Assembly: GCF_963678975.1 (NCBI RefSeq) | Contig: NC_089274.1 | Span: forward strand, 30,195,053 to 30,259,052 | Length of the DNA: 64,000 bases | Direction: 5' to 3' | DNA from: Dysidea avara | Lineage: Eukaryota; Porifera; Demospongiae; Dictyoceratida; Dysideidae | Part shown: in pieces, positions 1 to 12,214 of the stretch | Numbering within the stretch: the stretch's first letter is position 1 | Layout: each line of letters begins with the position of its first letter | Position numbers and translations under genes: made by a program | Notes under the pieces: model-generated | Told to the model about the DNA's origin: nothing | Seen by the model: the letters and a program-made list of their open reading frames with translations, nothing else | The model's database searches: none

Positions 1-1056
1 TGACTGTTCTATTAGAGTGGTTGATTGCTCTATTGGAATATCTCCATCTTGTATTTACTGAATAAGTTACCCGAGCATTTAACTTGAGATTTAGTTTAGC
101 TTGATATATAGCTATTGCTACTTATTAGTAATATTTTAGTAAACTGCAGCTGATGGACTTTTCTACTGAAATTTTGGACCTTTTGCTGACATTGAGAACC
201 TTTTTTACTTAAATTGTGGACCTTTTCTCTAAGAAGGCGGTTCTTCAGGACTCCCTGGCTACGGGTCTGACTGCAGATGCATTAAAGTAACTTTTTAGTT
301 GCTAGATATATGAAGTGTCCGGAAATAGTGGTCGTTGGAGTAGGTGAACTTTAGCAAGCTGAATCTGCCAGTTGGTGTACATTTCAGACTCCAAATTTTT
401 ATCATGGTACTAACATAGACTAAAGTTATATAGTCTATACTAGAGTTTAGCGGCAATCGGTTCTTTTCTTGCGGAATTATGAGCTGTTGTCTGGATATAG
501 ATTTTTTTGTCCGGTAATTGATCGTTTTTCCGGACGGACATTTGGGCTTCGTATTCCTACCTGCTTCAACCGATTGGAGTGATTTTTGGTATGTAAAGTG
601 CCAACGCATATGTCCTCCTATGCTGCAAATATCAGGGCTATGGAACCTTTTGTTTGGTTGCTACAGGTGTCCGGATATAAATTCGTCCGGGAATCGATTA
701 ATGACTCTACATAGCGAAGGCTAAAGAGAGGGAGGGAGAAAAACTTGCTATGAGTATAGAAAAGTTTAATAATTATTAATCATATAAGTTAATGCGAGTT
801 GCACACAGTGGAAATAGGCTGTCTTGGCCACTTTCTTACAGAAAGTATCAGTGATATGAAAGCTAGCTATTATGAACAAACTATATTCACACTGCAAAAG
901 ACTGAGTACCTGATATGAAGCAGCAGCAGCCATTGCCATTTGCCCATAATATAATGCAGGGGCGGTATAGGAGCAGGCCAAGGAGTGAGGGGACCAGGCC
1001 AACTGTAAGTTGAAGACCAAAAAAAAAAAAAGGTCGCAGCCTGCTGACAATAGCTG
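1..1056. other. Repeat-rich flank, no gene
   Basis: No convincing coding region on either strand. Positions 1-50 hold two diverged copies of the dispersed TCTATTAGAGTAT motif. A roughly 33-bp stretch starting TGTC(T/C)GGATATA occurs twice in direct orientation, at about 488-523 and 668-700. An A-run at 1018-1031 lies just before element A. Short open frames here have no recognisable domain. Confidence 0.5.
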
Positions 1057-1205
1057 TGTTCTATACCATATGCGTATTTTGTACCGTACGCGTATGGTAC
1101 ATATACCATACGCGTATGGTACATACCATACGCTTACGGTACGATTTTCCGTACCATACGCGTACGGTATAGACATACGCGTATGGTACGTACCATATGC
1201 GTATT
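1057..1205. repeat. Left terminal palindrome cluster of element A
   Basis: Five to six variants of the 20-bp perfect palindrome GTACCATACGCGTATGGTAC, some with T/C changes in the arms, are packed into about 150 bp. The same arrangement recurs at 11925-12028, 22894-22996 and 26597-26705, always at an end of element A or B. They are likely transposase binding sites or foldback ends. The short open frames on both strands here only reflect the palindromes. Confidence 0.85.
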
Positions 1206-2485
1206 ATGCTTTTTCTCAGTATCTTCTAGCCTTGCCATCACCTAGCTACAATGGGCTATCTTTACAAGCATTTCTAGCTGAGCAAACTTAGAACACAACA
1301 CAATAATCTGTTTACTACTGAGCTGTAACTATAAATTTATTCATCAGCACACACATGCATTTTATCCTTGCCATGCCCATGCAATACCCACTATATCTCA
1401 CTTTGTCTGCAGAACTTTACATAAATGGTACTGTGCATGTATGCTACTTTATACTGTAGCTATCAGAAGCATGCAGATGGTCTTATAATATACTCAATTA
1501 TAAGTGTGACAATTTACAACAGAATTGGGTAAATAAGCAAGGAGAGCAATTACAACATGCATGGTAGCTAGTAAGTTCTAACTGAATTATACATAATTAT
1601 ACTGCTTGTGCAAAGCTAATAACTGGAAAAATGAACTTCGTAAGTGTCATCATGCAGTTGTGCAACATGGCTCCTCACTGTATTTGCATTTTTATATACT
1701 ATATGTACACTCTTCTTCTTTTGAGGATCCAATTTCTTGTTTACATACTTTTCTTGTTTATACATACTGTAAATAGTATATTCATCACACTGGACCTACA
1801 GCACAAATTAATGTGGATGTTGTTAACTCAAGGAGTATACATTCAGATAGGAGTAGCTAAACACATTGTCTTCCCATCCACAAGCATGACAGTAAGTAGC
1901 GAGTAGCTATACAACGCACTTAACAATAATAAAACATTGCTACTTAATATACATTCATTACTGAACTATACATTAGAACTCATAAACTCACCATAAAATC
2001 TCTGCCATGTTATGTTTTCCTACTTCATCTCAGCAGGCAATGCACATGCTTCATTCAATAGCAAAGATTCAGCAAACAGAACTACAATTAAAAAAAATTA
2101 TTGCACAATTAATTACTATGCACATCAGTCTTAGAGTATAGCATGTCTACTATTGCTATAAGCTACAGCCATGCAGATTTACATTAATTTGCAAACTAAA
2201 AACATTACTTTCTCTACAGTTATATCTCTTTGCTACCTCCCTCAATGTTATTGTATCAGCATTCTCCAGGTCTTCCTCTGTTTGAGCAATCATTATACAT
2301 TGTACTTCTCGAGCTCATCTGATTAAAATTGTCTGCTCAACTGTGACACACCTTTAGTGCCACCAGGCATAAATATCCATTTTTAAGTGGAAGCTAGTGT
2401 ACTAACAAATTAAAGGTAAACAATAGATTATATGTAGCAACAATAGAATAAAATATTTAATGAAATAATACACAGTAAAAACAAA

Positions 2486-2750
2486 GTAGTGAACGTCACT
2501 ACTAATTAGTAGTGAAACCTCTGCCACAATACTCACTATTTTTGTGTAGTGACGTTCACTACTTTTTTGTAGTGAACGTCACTACAAAAAAGTAGTGAAC
2601 GTCACTACTAATTGTAGTGAACGTCACTACCAACTGTAGTGAACGTCACTACTAACTGTAGTGAACGTCACTACTTGCAGTGCCATTAGTAGTGAACTTC
2701 ACTACTATTTTACAGTGAACGTCACTACTTATTTGCGGTGATTTCACTAC
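2486..2750. repeat. Left subterminal palindrome array
   Basis: About nine copies of GTAGTGAACGTCACTAC (7-bp arms around a 3-nt centre), with centre variants CGT, CTT and ACG, separated by 4-30 bp. The last copies are degenerate. The matching array is at 9185-9520. Arm positions are better conserved than the spacers, which suggests a bound protein rather than simple tandem duplication. Confidence 0.9.
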
Positions 2751-4404
2751 ATCGCATTTGCATCCAGTTTATGTATTCATGCACCATAGAATTCCATTAA
2801 AAACAATACTGCATACAAGTAAAAATACATGTATACAAAATGTCAGTTTTTTTGTATAGGTGCATACATGTTAGTCCAGAAATTTCTTGTGAGAAGATTC
2901 TGCAGCAGCAAAGATGCATCAGATACTGATACTGTGCAGTGTATATTGCAAGTTTTCTCATTGAACTGCAAGATATAACAATATAATACAAACTATGGTA
3001 GCTAAATAAATCTTACCAGCATAGCTACAATAGAGCAGATGTACATGATTTATGCTGTGATAAAATAATTGTTGATACGTAATATGAGATAAACATATAT
3101 ATGCACTTACCAACTATTGCACAACTGTGCGTAAGGGATGGGTTCATGGTATAACCATCTGATATGTTAGATCAGTTCCTATTAGTAACCACAGTATAGT
3201 GGTTGCAAATTGTTTCATTTGCTAGTCTTGCAGTATTCGCTATATCAAGAAACAAAGATCGTAAACAATCTCCAATGTAATAAGCCAAAGTATTTACCTG
3301 TTTAAAACTGCTACCAATGGAAAGTCAGTATTAACTAAACTGCCAAACAACATTTTAACTGCAGAATGGTTGTTTAAAGCTACAAACCTTAAACACTTGC
3401 AGACACACAGCAGTACCCCACAGGTATACACCACTGCAATGAATATCAATCGGCTACTGCATGGAGAGAGAACCATCATTATTATAAATGAGAAAACACA
3501 ATAAGTAGAGTTAGCTTACAGTATGTGCGACCTCGGTCTCATGCAACCACAATCAGATCGTAGTAAAAGATCTGCGTGGGAACGGCAAGGTAAATACAAG
3601 AACAAAACTGACAAACATGCATACATACAGAAAACAAAAAAAAAAGTGATTAGCTAGTAGTGGTAAAACCGTGAAGCTCAGGTATGTCAGAAAGCTAAAA
3701 TACGTCAGTGTACACTGTGACAATCCAGTTTGTAAGCAACCGCCAGTCACACCATAAGTGTCAGTACTCCATCACTCAATTCAGTTACTATGTGCTATAC
3801 CTTATGGTATATTAAAATGAAAGCCCCAAACTTCATCACCTCTCTGCTCTGGTACTACAGTGCCGGCGCCGAGAAATTGGCGGGCAGCCAACTTTGCAGG
3901 CTGGGGTAGTCTACGTGTGCAAAAGTGTAAAACAAATAATTACAATTTAAGACTTACTTTTCTGAATTGTTAACCACTTGCTAAATGCAACAGCTACTAG
4001 GTACGCAGTGCGAAGCTGCTTAGCCTACTCAGTTGACTCGAGAGACCGGGCCACTCTGCGGCCACCTGACCGCACGTCACAATTACGAAACAGTCTCTAG
4101 TCAATAGAAAACAGAAGTAAAAGAACAATTATTAGTCTTCCACTTACACGACTTCTACAGCACGTAACTAAGTGAGCAACGATGTTACCAAGTAGATGAC
4201 GTCATCAATTATATGTGGCATTATTTAGAGTTTCCTTGACATGATGCTACTCGAGGTGCTACTGCTTAGTGCTATGCACTCTGTATCTGAAGATCTATAC
4301 TGTTTATCGTCTGTAATCAACCGTTCCTGATTAGTCTGTTTAAAATCGTAAGTAAACAAGCTGTAACTGTAAACACACATTTAAATTAATCGGCGTTAGC
4401 CAGC
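2751..4404. other. Interior of the nested element, no gene seen
   Basis: AT-rich sequence with scattered stop codons in all frames. The few open frames of 60-65 codons show no domain or splice-bounded structure. I see nothing to annotate. Confidence 0.5.
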
Positions 4405-4444
4405 CCATAGATAGTATATTCTACGTACAATATACTGTCTATGG
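4405..4444. repeat. Short hairpin CCATAGATAGTATATT
   Basis: CCATAGATAGTATATT and its near-complement AATATACTGTCTATGG are separated by 8 nt. The arm resembles the CATAGATACAGTATAC tip of element D, so it may be a minimal relic of that family (inference). Confidence 0.5.
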
Positions 4445-4566
4445 CCAACCTTTCATAATTACGAAGGTTTTAAGATGTTATTACCAGGGCTAATAGCACT
4501 TTACACTGACAAATTACCGGTGCTTTGATTGATTACCAGGGCTCTAACCCTGGTCATCGCCATCCC

Positions 4567-5352
4567 TGGTATGGCTGTAGACCCTTCGCAGGTGAGCTGC
4601 TGCCATAGCAGCATCCGCCATCTTGGAGTACAACCAGTTTTGCAAACCTGATAGCATTGCTTTTCATAAGAGTAAAACAATACCTAGGGCTGCTTCTCCT
4701 GCATTCCACAGCAAAGGTTGACCATGTAGGTTAAACGTACACTCTCCCCTATGCTATCAGCAGTGTTGGGACTCGGGAGTAACACGTTACATTAGTAACG
4801 CGTTATGTAATATTACTTTTGTGGTAACTAAGTAATATAACGAAATACGCTATAAAAACGAGTAATATAACTCAAGTTACTTTGCTTACAAATGTAACGC
4901 ATTACCTATGTAATATAGTTACTGTAATATTACATAATACTATTACTACAAGTAACGAAGTTACTAATCTCGTTCATTGTCCTCTGAGTAATGCCTAGCC
5001 ACAACGAAGTAACGAAGCCTACTGAATGAAGCTTATTCACCAGCTTCTTACTTAAAACCAAGATTTGCACGTTTTCCAACAACGCAATCATGTCACGTGA
5101 TAAAGTGGTAATTTCACACGTGACAGCTTAAGGCTGTGGACACAAAGTAATATAATATGTAATATTATTATAGTTACTTTATTTTATGAGTAATATGTAA
5201 CTGTAACTAAATAGTTCAGTTGCAAGTAATATGTAACTAGTTACTTTTACAACGTAACTTGCCCAACACTGGCTATCAGGGTTGCAAATCAGGTTGTACT
5301 CCAAAATGGTGAATGTTGCTATGGCAGCAGCTCACCTGCAAAGGGTCTATAT
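4567..5352. repeat. Foldback repeat split by a hAT-like element
   Basis: The stretch at about 4567-4651 (starting AGACCCTTCGCAGGTGAGCT) is the inverted, diverged partner of about 5280-5352 (ending CAGCTCACCTGCAAAGGGTC). Arms are about 75 bp. The loop is interrupted by the 511-bp element at 4761-5271. No coding content. Confidence 0.75.
4761..5271. mobile_element. hAT-like MITE, 511 bp, 8-bp TSD
   Basis: It starts CAGTGTTGGG and ends CCCAACACTG, flanked by the exact 8-bp direct repeat GCTATCAG (4753-4760 and 5272-5279). The CAGTGTTGG-type tip and 8-bp duplication are standard for the hAT superfamily. The interior is AT-rich and full of GTAATATTAC/GTAAC units in both orientations. There is no transposase frame, so it is non-autonomous. 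Confidence 0.9.
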
Positions 5353-8300
5353 GCTACTGACATTATTTATTGATGGCCCGGGGTCAATAGTCTCTCACTA
5401 TTATTATTATTATATATATATACTTGCATGGCCAGACTACTGACCTGGAAAATGAATTTATGGCATTCTTTTCTTTTCTGAACCCAATGACACATTGCGA
5501 CTGTGCCAAAGTTTGTGGATGTGCAGGCATTAATTAGGATACTAGCTGCCAGTCCACTGTGCGACCTGCAACTGTGGTCAATGTCAGCCAGACCTCAATT
5601 AATATTTATGGAAAGGTTTGTCCTCACTATTGACTGATTTCATGTACTATTTATTCATGTGCTATTTTGGACATTTTGGGACCCAGAATTTTTATCCATT
5701 TTTTGCAGGTTTTCCTCTTTCAGAGGTAAAAAATGTATTAACCATAACTGTTGAGACCAAAATTTTTGTTCTTCCCTTGTTATCTAAGAGTTCTTTAAAG
5801 GGTCAGAAATACTACTGAGATCATTTTGTGATAACTTTTTTTATGGAGCTCACTCCAAAGACATCCTAAAGAGCTCACTGGTCTTGTAATGCCATTCCCA
5901 GAATATGAAGCCTCGACTTTGCAAGTGCTGGAAGATTTTCATTTCTGGTCAAGTTATTTTAATTCAGTTACTGTATAATGTGCCGGTGCCCATCCTGGTC
6001 CGGTTACTCTAGTATTCAAATCAGTAGCATGTTACAGAAAACAGGCTGTGCCAATCAGATTATGTTGTTGGTATTCACAATTTTTTTTAAGTTACCATGC
6101 ATTGATACTATAGAATTATCAAGAGTTAATAATAGCTCTTGGAATTTTGTAATATGTTTTGTGAAGATGTAATGGCTGCTTGTAGTCAACAATAGGGTGT
6201 TCTTTAAAAGAACAAAAGATGGAGGTAGAGGGCCATGTAGTTGGAGCTGATGTACTCGTGATGCCTAATCAATATAAAAACTATTTTTTTGGTTGTGCTT
6301 TTTGGTTGAGTTTGTTTAACCTATAACTATGCTTACTTCGTATGGTTGTTAAACATGCCATTCTTGCTGCCATTGTGATCTCATTGTTTAATTATCTTCC
6401 ATAGTTGCAACTCTGTAATGCTATAGTGAGAGTGACCAGACCCTTCCTCTTTTTGTGAAGGAGTGGGTGCTGCCAGGGTAGTACTCTTTCTAGTAGGGTA
6501 TGGGTGGAATCCTTACATTGTGCGGCCCCCAGAAGTAAATTCTGAAGTCATTCTGTTTAAACAATTACTATATTCTCCATATGCTGCTGATGGGACCAAT
6601 GTAAAAGGGGAACCAAACATCTATTCATCGCTTGACTACGGAGACCAGCCATTGTTCTTGTAGTATTGGTATGCTCTATTAAAGTATCTTGCACCTTCAT
6701 TGTTTACTGTGAGACTGTCAACCATAGTCATATCACTAGGGTGCTTTTCAAGAGAGAATTTATAGAGAGCCATTTGGAGCATTTTGGCTTCTTGGAATGG
6801 AACCAAAGCAATGGCGGATTTAGCATGGGGAATTTCCAGAATGAGGTTCCATGGAACCCTTTGAACTCCCTGGATCTGCCCCTGTTTTTATACTTGACCA
6901 GCCGTATTTCCAGTCTGTATTGTATCACTTCCAGTAAATGCAAGTGCTGAGCAAATATTTAACATTTCAATACTGCAAGAAACAGGATGATGCTAAACCT
7001 GTTATATGCCATCGGCTTTTATTCAATTCAATTCCATGATCGCTTCTGTATGATAGCGATAACCATTCACAAATAATTGAATTATGCATATAATATGTGA
7101 TTGCCTGCTGCCATGAATACTCTCACCACCAACCCTACATGAAACACTGCCAAATGATAGTGTCACTGAGACATGTACCAGCTTTCTCAGAAGCTTTAAG
7201 GGTAAACTTGGAGGTATCAAGAGTTACTTAATACTGTAGCTAATGGATCTCTAGTAATCAGATATAGCAGAGTCAATTATCCACAGTTATAATAGTGAGC
7301 GAAAACCAGCTGTTTTTGTATGGTTCTATTTTGTAGTAAAAAAGTATTGAGTATAAAAATATGCATGCTGCATAAAAAATTATGCATGTTTTAGTTTTTA
7401 TGTACTGAAACAAAGCACGAATCAATAAAACCTATATAAACCATCAGATTTGCCTTTTCATGGGAGTAAGACAATCTTTATTTCATGTATATACATCAGA
7501 AGCCATGTGAGTTATGGGTGATGCGGTAAAAATTAAGTTTACCATGGTCACTTCATTGTTGGAATGGTCTTCTTCTTTGTCCACTCCTTTTGTTACTATA
7601 TATAACGGAGAAGCAATAAAATAGAATCCAAGGAATGGGCGAAAATAACCGGTCTTTGCTCAGCCAATCACATACGCAAAGTCACAAAATATGTGCAATT
7701 ATTTCATTTTATCTTTTCAGTTTAAAGTATTGTTTTCTATTGCAGATCTGTAATGGCCACTGCGTGATGAAAGATAAAAAAGAAGTTGGAACTTGGAAAG
7801 AAGCTGGCAAAGGATGTGTCTTCAGGGTGGCTACGTTGCATTTAAAAACATAACCAGATACTCAGCATTATTATCTTAGATGTTAAGGTACTATGATTTT
7901 AGACTATATGTGGTTTATTTACGTAGTATATACTATGTAGCGTAAAATCCTGTATATTCCTTAAAATACATTAGTGTGAAGTTTACAGTTTTTTAAGTCA
8001 GGCTAGAAGGGGATTGTATGGTCGTGTGACATAATGAGCTAGTTTGAGTGGATTCTAGAAAGACTGTCTGAGTGAATTTCCTTAGCGAGTAATTTTTTCA
8101 TCCCTAATAAATACAGAACAAGGCACATTTCACAAATGTCTATGTTTCCAGATACATGTACATGATATATTGTTTTTCATTTACAGACTCGTTCTGCCCA
8201 CTGCTGGATGAAAGATGCAGAAGCTGGTTAAAGATGTGTTTTTGTTACGTATGTACATTATACGTATATTTCCATTGTTAAACTTAACAGTACGTATAGT

Positions 8301-9180
8301 TGATGTTATATAATATTTTACATTTACCATTTTGATTACACGAATGTGAAAGTTTAGTGGTTTCATAAATGCAGGTATTTATAGCATTTACATACTAAAT
8401 TTTATGAGTACAGTTTGACATCAGATTTGCCTAGTTTCCCCATGTCCAGAAAAGTAGTCAAAACTTTTTTTACTTGGCTTACTACAGCCTAGTAGAATGT
8501 CTGCAAAGACTTCATTGACGTTCCTGCAGAAGTACATATTGAACCTAATCAATGAATGAAAGTCCTTTGTGAAGTAAATCCTAGCTCCTTAGCATTGACA
8601 GCAGCATCCCATACCATATCCCCTGCAAATTTCTAAAGGTTGTCATGTGATCTTTCATGTGCAAACTCATAGTATCTTCTTATAAGCATCCTTTTCACAT
8701 CAATAAATGGCTTCAGGTGGGAATCTTAATCTTCAGATCAGAAATTTATCAAATGTACTGTATAGTCCCTACCAATAGAAAATCTGAGGCTACAATACAT
8801 GACTGCTGTTTTCCAGTGTTATCACATACACACACACACACCCACACTCACATATGTACAATCGGATATTTTGTTTGGTTTTGCTACATTTAGCCTATAC
8901 TACTGTGAATACACAGCAAGTTTACATAGTTGTGGTGAAATATGCAGATGATACTTCTAGTGGACACTTTGTGACCATACTGTTATAAAGAGGTTGTCAT
9001 TTTTCAGAGGTAACATTTTATTTAAAGAAGTCTATCAACCTGCAATTTTGGTTTATAGTCTGTTATGATACCTCAGAAACTGTCCTTTATATACCAATGT
9101 TAAATGTTACTGACAGTAACAGTGTTCTTGACAGTAACAGTGTTCTTGACATGCTGTTATATTGATGTGTAGTAAAAATT
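5353..9180. other. Interior of the nested element, no confirmed gene
   Basis: AT-rich, with no frame above about 94 codons and no recognised domain. The stretch at about 6800-6900 resembles a repeat edge (GGCGGATTTAG ... GGATCTGCCCCTG). An (AC)n microsatellite lies at 8827-8851. The exon-like pair at 7746-7830 and 8187-8235 is described separately. Confidence 0.45.
7746..7830 (+). other. Exon-like fragment, possibly captured; partial copy at 8187
   Basis: An open stretch (ICNGHCVMKDKKEVGTW...) follows a pyrimidine-rich tract ending TTGCAG and is followed by AGG/GTGGCT. About 440 bp downstream (8187-8235) a similar segment, again after TTTACAG, reads CCCACTGCTGGATGAAAGAT and then hits a stop. 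The duplicated, acceptor-preceded arrangement suggests captured exons inside a transposon. The protein is not recognised and the call is tentative. Confidence 0.2.
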
Positions 9181-9184
9181 TATA

Positions 9185-9520
9185 ATGTAGTGAAGGTCAC
9201 TACTTTTTGTAGTGACCGTCACTACATTATGATTTCACTACAATGTAGTGAATTAAAATGTAGTGAAGGTCACTACTTTTTGTAGTGAACGTCACTACAG
9301 TATGATTTCACTACAACGTAGTGAATTAAAATGTAGTGAACGTCACTACTTTTTGTAGTGAACGTCACTACATTATGATTTCACTACAACGTAGTGAATT
9401 AAAATGTAGTGAACGTCACTACATTGGTAGTGACCTTCACTACTTTGATAATTCACTATGTTGTAGTGAATCTAAAAGTAGTGAACGTCACTACATAAAG
9501 TAGTGACGTTCACTACTTTG
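9185..9520. repeat. Right subterminal palindrome array
   Basis: About ten copies of GTAGTGAACGTCACTAC and centre variants (AGG, CCG, CTT, CGT). They often lie in pairs joined by CTTTTTG or separated by the phrase TGATTTCACTACAACGTAGT. This mirrors the array at 2486-2750 and runs into the terminal repeat of the 7-kb element. Confidence 0.9.
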
Positions 9521-11511
9521 TTTTTACTGTGTATATATATATATGCCTGAAAAAATTGGCTCCATTTGCCAATGGATGCAAATTATTTAATATGGTTGCT
9601 ATGTTGTAACCAATCAGAATGTATAGTATATGGATAATTATATCAAAATCTTATGTTTATATTTAGCTACAATGCTACCTCTACTGGCTTAGCGTTTATA
9701 TCACTATGCATTCCAGTTATATTCATTGAAAAATCGTGAATATCAATATGCTGACACAATTCTACAGCCTAAAAGAAATCAATGTCTTTTGTCCTAAATA
9801 ATGCTTTAGAAGATCAAACTTCAAATTTCAGTTTCTGAGTAAGACAAGGAGCATACTGCTCTTGTTTTATGTTGAAGGGATAATTGCATGGGCACCTTTA
9901 AACCCAAACACATTTTTACAAAGTTCATATATACAAGTATAGAGAAACCCCTAGTAGAGTTTTGGGTAATATCGCTCTATATAGCTTTTAATTATTGTAC
10001 TAATCTTTGACTATCTTAGACTTCAGGAGTATTTGTAAACACATAAATATTATGTGTGGGTATTGTTCTAATTGTAGGGAAGTGTAGGCAGATCATTTAT
10101 AGGCAAAACAGACTACTGTATATAATATTATTAATCAATAACTGAAAGTACACAATAACAACTAACTCTTACAACTACAGTACACAATATTAATGTTACA
10201 GGTATGCATAAATTACATTATATTACATCATGTCACATCATTACATTACATCATTAACTCTATTATAGATATGAAGGAGGAGTAGCATTTGTAATAATGG
10301 CCTAGTTTTTGAATTTTCATTGTATCAACAATGGATCATGAATCCAATAAGAAGCAATATATGTGTAGCAATAGCAGCCACAATGTACTGTGTGGAAGAA
10401 GAAACAAAAATTAAAATTTACCATACGTTGTCAGTGTGTGCAGTTGCTATGCAACAGCTAGATAATTTGTGACCGGATTTGCAAAAAAGTACCTTTTTCA
10501 CAGACAAAATTTGACCCATGCATATTTTGAAATTCGGGGTTTTGTAAGTTTTTGAACATATACCTTATAATTGCCTGCATGCAATTATCCATGAGTGTAC
10601 AGTAGCTATACTAGTATCTATCTGCATTTTGATACTATATAAGAGCAAGTTTATCAGTGTAAGGAGTCAAGTGTTACACCATTTTATTTGCTGGTATGTA
10701 AAATGTGTGGAAAAGGTACCTTTTCACAAATCTGGTCATTTTAACTCAACTATTCTAAAGAACGTATACAGTATACCAGCTTGTGTACTTTCAAATCAAT
10801 TACACTGTGGATAAATGAAGTCATTTATTGTAAAAATGCAAGATGGAAATCCATGACAAATAAGGCAGTAGACAGCAGGATGAGGCAATAAATCAATATG
10901 TACAAAAGTCAGAAGACATCAAGAAAATAATCCACAGGTGCTTATACATAAACCATCATAATTATATGGGTGATGGCTCTATTGCATGTATTTTGTGGAA
11001 CTGTCAGATGCTTTGATGAAATGAAATGTTAAACAGACAACGAGATACATTGTTATAGCTAGATATACACCAATGACTACGTATAAATCAAGACATATTA
11101 TATTTAATCCCCTTCCTCTGATTTATACTTTTCAGACTTATACTGCATGTATGCAGCTAGGTGTTATCATGTTTTTCGTAAAGCTTCCAACCCAGATGAT
11201 TGACCTTTATTAGTTTTGACAATGTAGAATTTCATCAGATCCTACCAGATCAGCAGGACTTAACACAATTCAAGACTGGATCTGCCAACAGTGTGATGAA
11301 TTCATGATTGTTTTTATCATATATTGTCCTAAATCAAGATGTCAGTTTCACCACTTGTATATATAGTCATGCGAGATATCATGTTATTCTTTTATTTTAA
11401 GGAATGCTTTATTTTAAATAGGTTTGCATCATGCAGTAAAGTAAATTATATCTTAATCGCAGTAAAGCTAAGTTGATCTTAGCTCTAGAGAATAGAATAA
11501 CTATAATCAGA

Positions 11512-11748
11512 TTAACTTACCCTGCCATTCACTAGAATTGACACATATAAATTCAGCTTCTTTCCTTCCACTGCTATATGGAACAACTTGCAACCAGAGA
11601 CTTTTGAAGCTTCATCTATATCACCGTGTTTAACAACCTTCTTATAAATGAACTGTAAAATTGTAATTAGTTGGCTGTAGCTATATATTTTGATTTTTAT
11701 ATTGCATTTATACTCGCTGTGCGAGGTCTTGCAATTATATAATAATAG
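11512..11748 (+). pseudogene. 5'-truncated LINE, ORF2 C-terminus
   Basis: One frame reads through the typical tail of jockey/CR1-type ORF2 proteins: TRIDTYKFSFFPSTAIWNNL, ending CLTTFL and stop near 11648. A short 3' segment ends AATTATATAATAATAG. Element B lacks this piece at the matching place (about 23190-23215), so it inserted in A after the two copies separated, or was lost from B. The N-terminal reverse transcriptase is absent (5' truncation). Confidence rests on the SFFPSTAIWNN motif. Confidence 0.6.
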
Positions 11749-11924
11749 TGATTGCTCTATTAGAGTATCTCGATCTTCACTGAACAGAAAGACTAGTTCC
11801 TCCCCCCTCCCTCTTCCCCGAACAGAAATGAAAGCAGAGTGCCATCAGGCATAGTCAATAGGTACGGCAGTGCAAAAACCTTCTGCTTGATATTATACGC
11901 ATACCAGGTTAGCTATACTCAGAT

Positions 11925-12028
11925 GGTACGATTTTCCGTACCATACGCGTATGGTTGTACCGTACGCGTATACGCATATGGTATGTACCATACGCGTATG
12001 GTACAAAATACGCATATGGTATAGAACA
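11925..12028. repeat. Right terminal palindrome cluster of element A
   Basis: Several copies and half-copies of GTACCATACGCGTATGGTAC, ending with GGTATAGAACA, the inverse of the left tip at 1057. Flanked by the TSD GCTG at 12029-12032. Confidence 0.85.
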
Positions 12029-12191
12029 GCTGCATGTTCTCCACCAATTATATCTTCTTATTTATAACTACACTACATACGTAGCTATATGAAGTAACTT
12101 GCTACACTCAGCTCTGCTTCTCTGAATACTGTGACTGCTCTATTAGAGTATCTTGATTCAGTTTTTTTTGCAAACAGTGTCCCATAAAATA

Positions 12192-12214
12192 GGGAAGGGG
12201 AGGTGGGGTGGGGC
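12192..12214 (+). other. G-rich run with quadruplex potential
   Basis: Four runs of three or four G (GGG, GGGG, GGGG, GGGG) with loops of 1-4 nt fit the common G-quadruplex pattern. There is no gene nearby whose regulation it could be tied to. Confidence 0.5.

Larger units (their letters stand above)
2471..9531. mobile_element. 7.06-kb TA-target element nested in element A
   Basis: The ends are CACAGTAAAAACAAAGTAGT (2471) and its reverse complement ending at 9531; the terminal inverted repeat is identical for about 33 bp. It is flanked by TA (2469-2470 and 9532-9533). Element B holds the uninterrupted site at about 25078-25092, where the sequence equals A with the element and one TA removed. 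This supports a 2-bp TA duplication. Both ends carry arrays of the palindrome GTAGTGAACGTCACTAC. The 6.4-kb interior has no long open frame and carries its own nested foldback and hAT-like element. It appears to be a large non-autonomous element. Superfamily unassigned: TA targeting is shared by Tc1/mariner and others. Confidence 0.9.
1057..12028. mobile_element. Element A, 11-kb TIR element with 4-bp TSD
   Basis: Seen in the sequence: the ends are inverted (TGTTCTATACCATATGCGTA at 1057, its reverse complement ending at 12028) and are flanked by the direct repeat GCTG (1053-1056 and 12029-12032). Both ends carry clusters of the palindrome GTACCATACGCGTATGGTAC. Most of the interior matches element B (22894-26705) in inverted orientation: 1057-2470 pairs with about 25085-26705, and 9534-12028 with 22894-25084. 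A 7.06-kb nested element (2471-9531) and a truncated LINE (about 11512-11748) are present here and absent from B. No transposase frame is visible, so A is probably non-autonomous. TG...CA tips with a 4-bp duplication recall Ginger-type elements, but that superfamily call is only a guess. Confidence 0.85.

Noticed and set aside
766-1291. Overlapping open frames of 84-136 codons on both strands
   Set aside because: They run through the ACGCGT palindrome cluster; repeated YAYG residues come from the palindromes, not from selection.
2486-2750. CRISPR-like look of regularly repeated 17-mers
   Set aside because: The units are palindromes with very short, irregular spacers, lie at both ends of a TIR element, and the window is eukaryotic.
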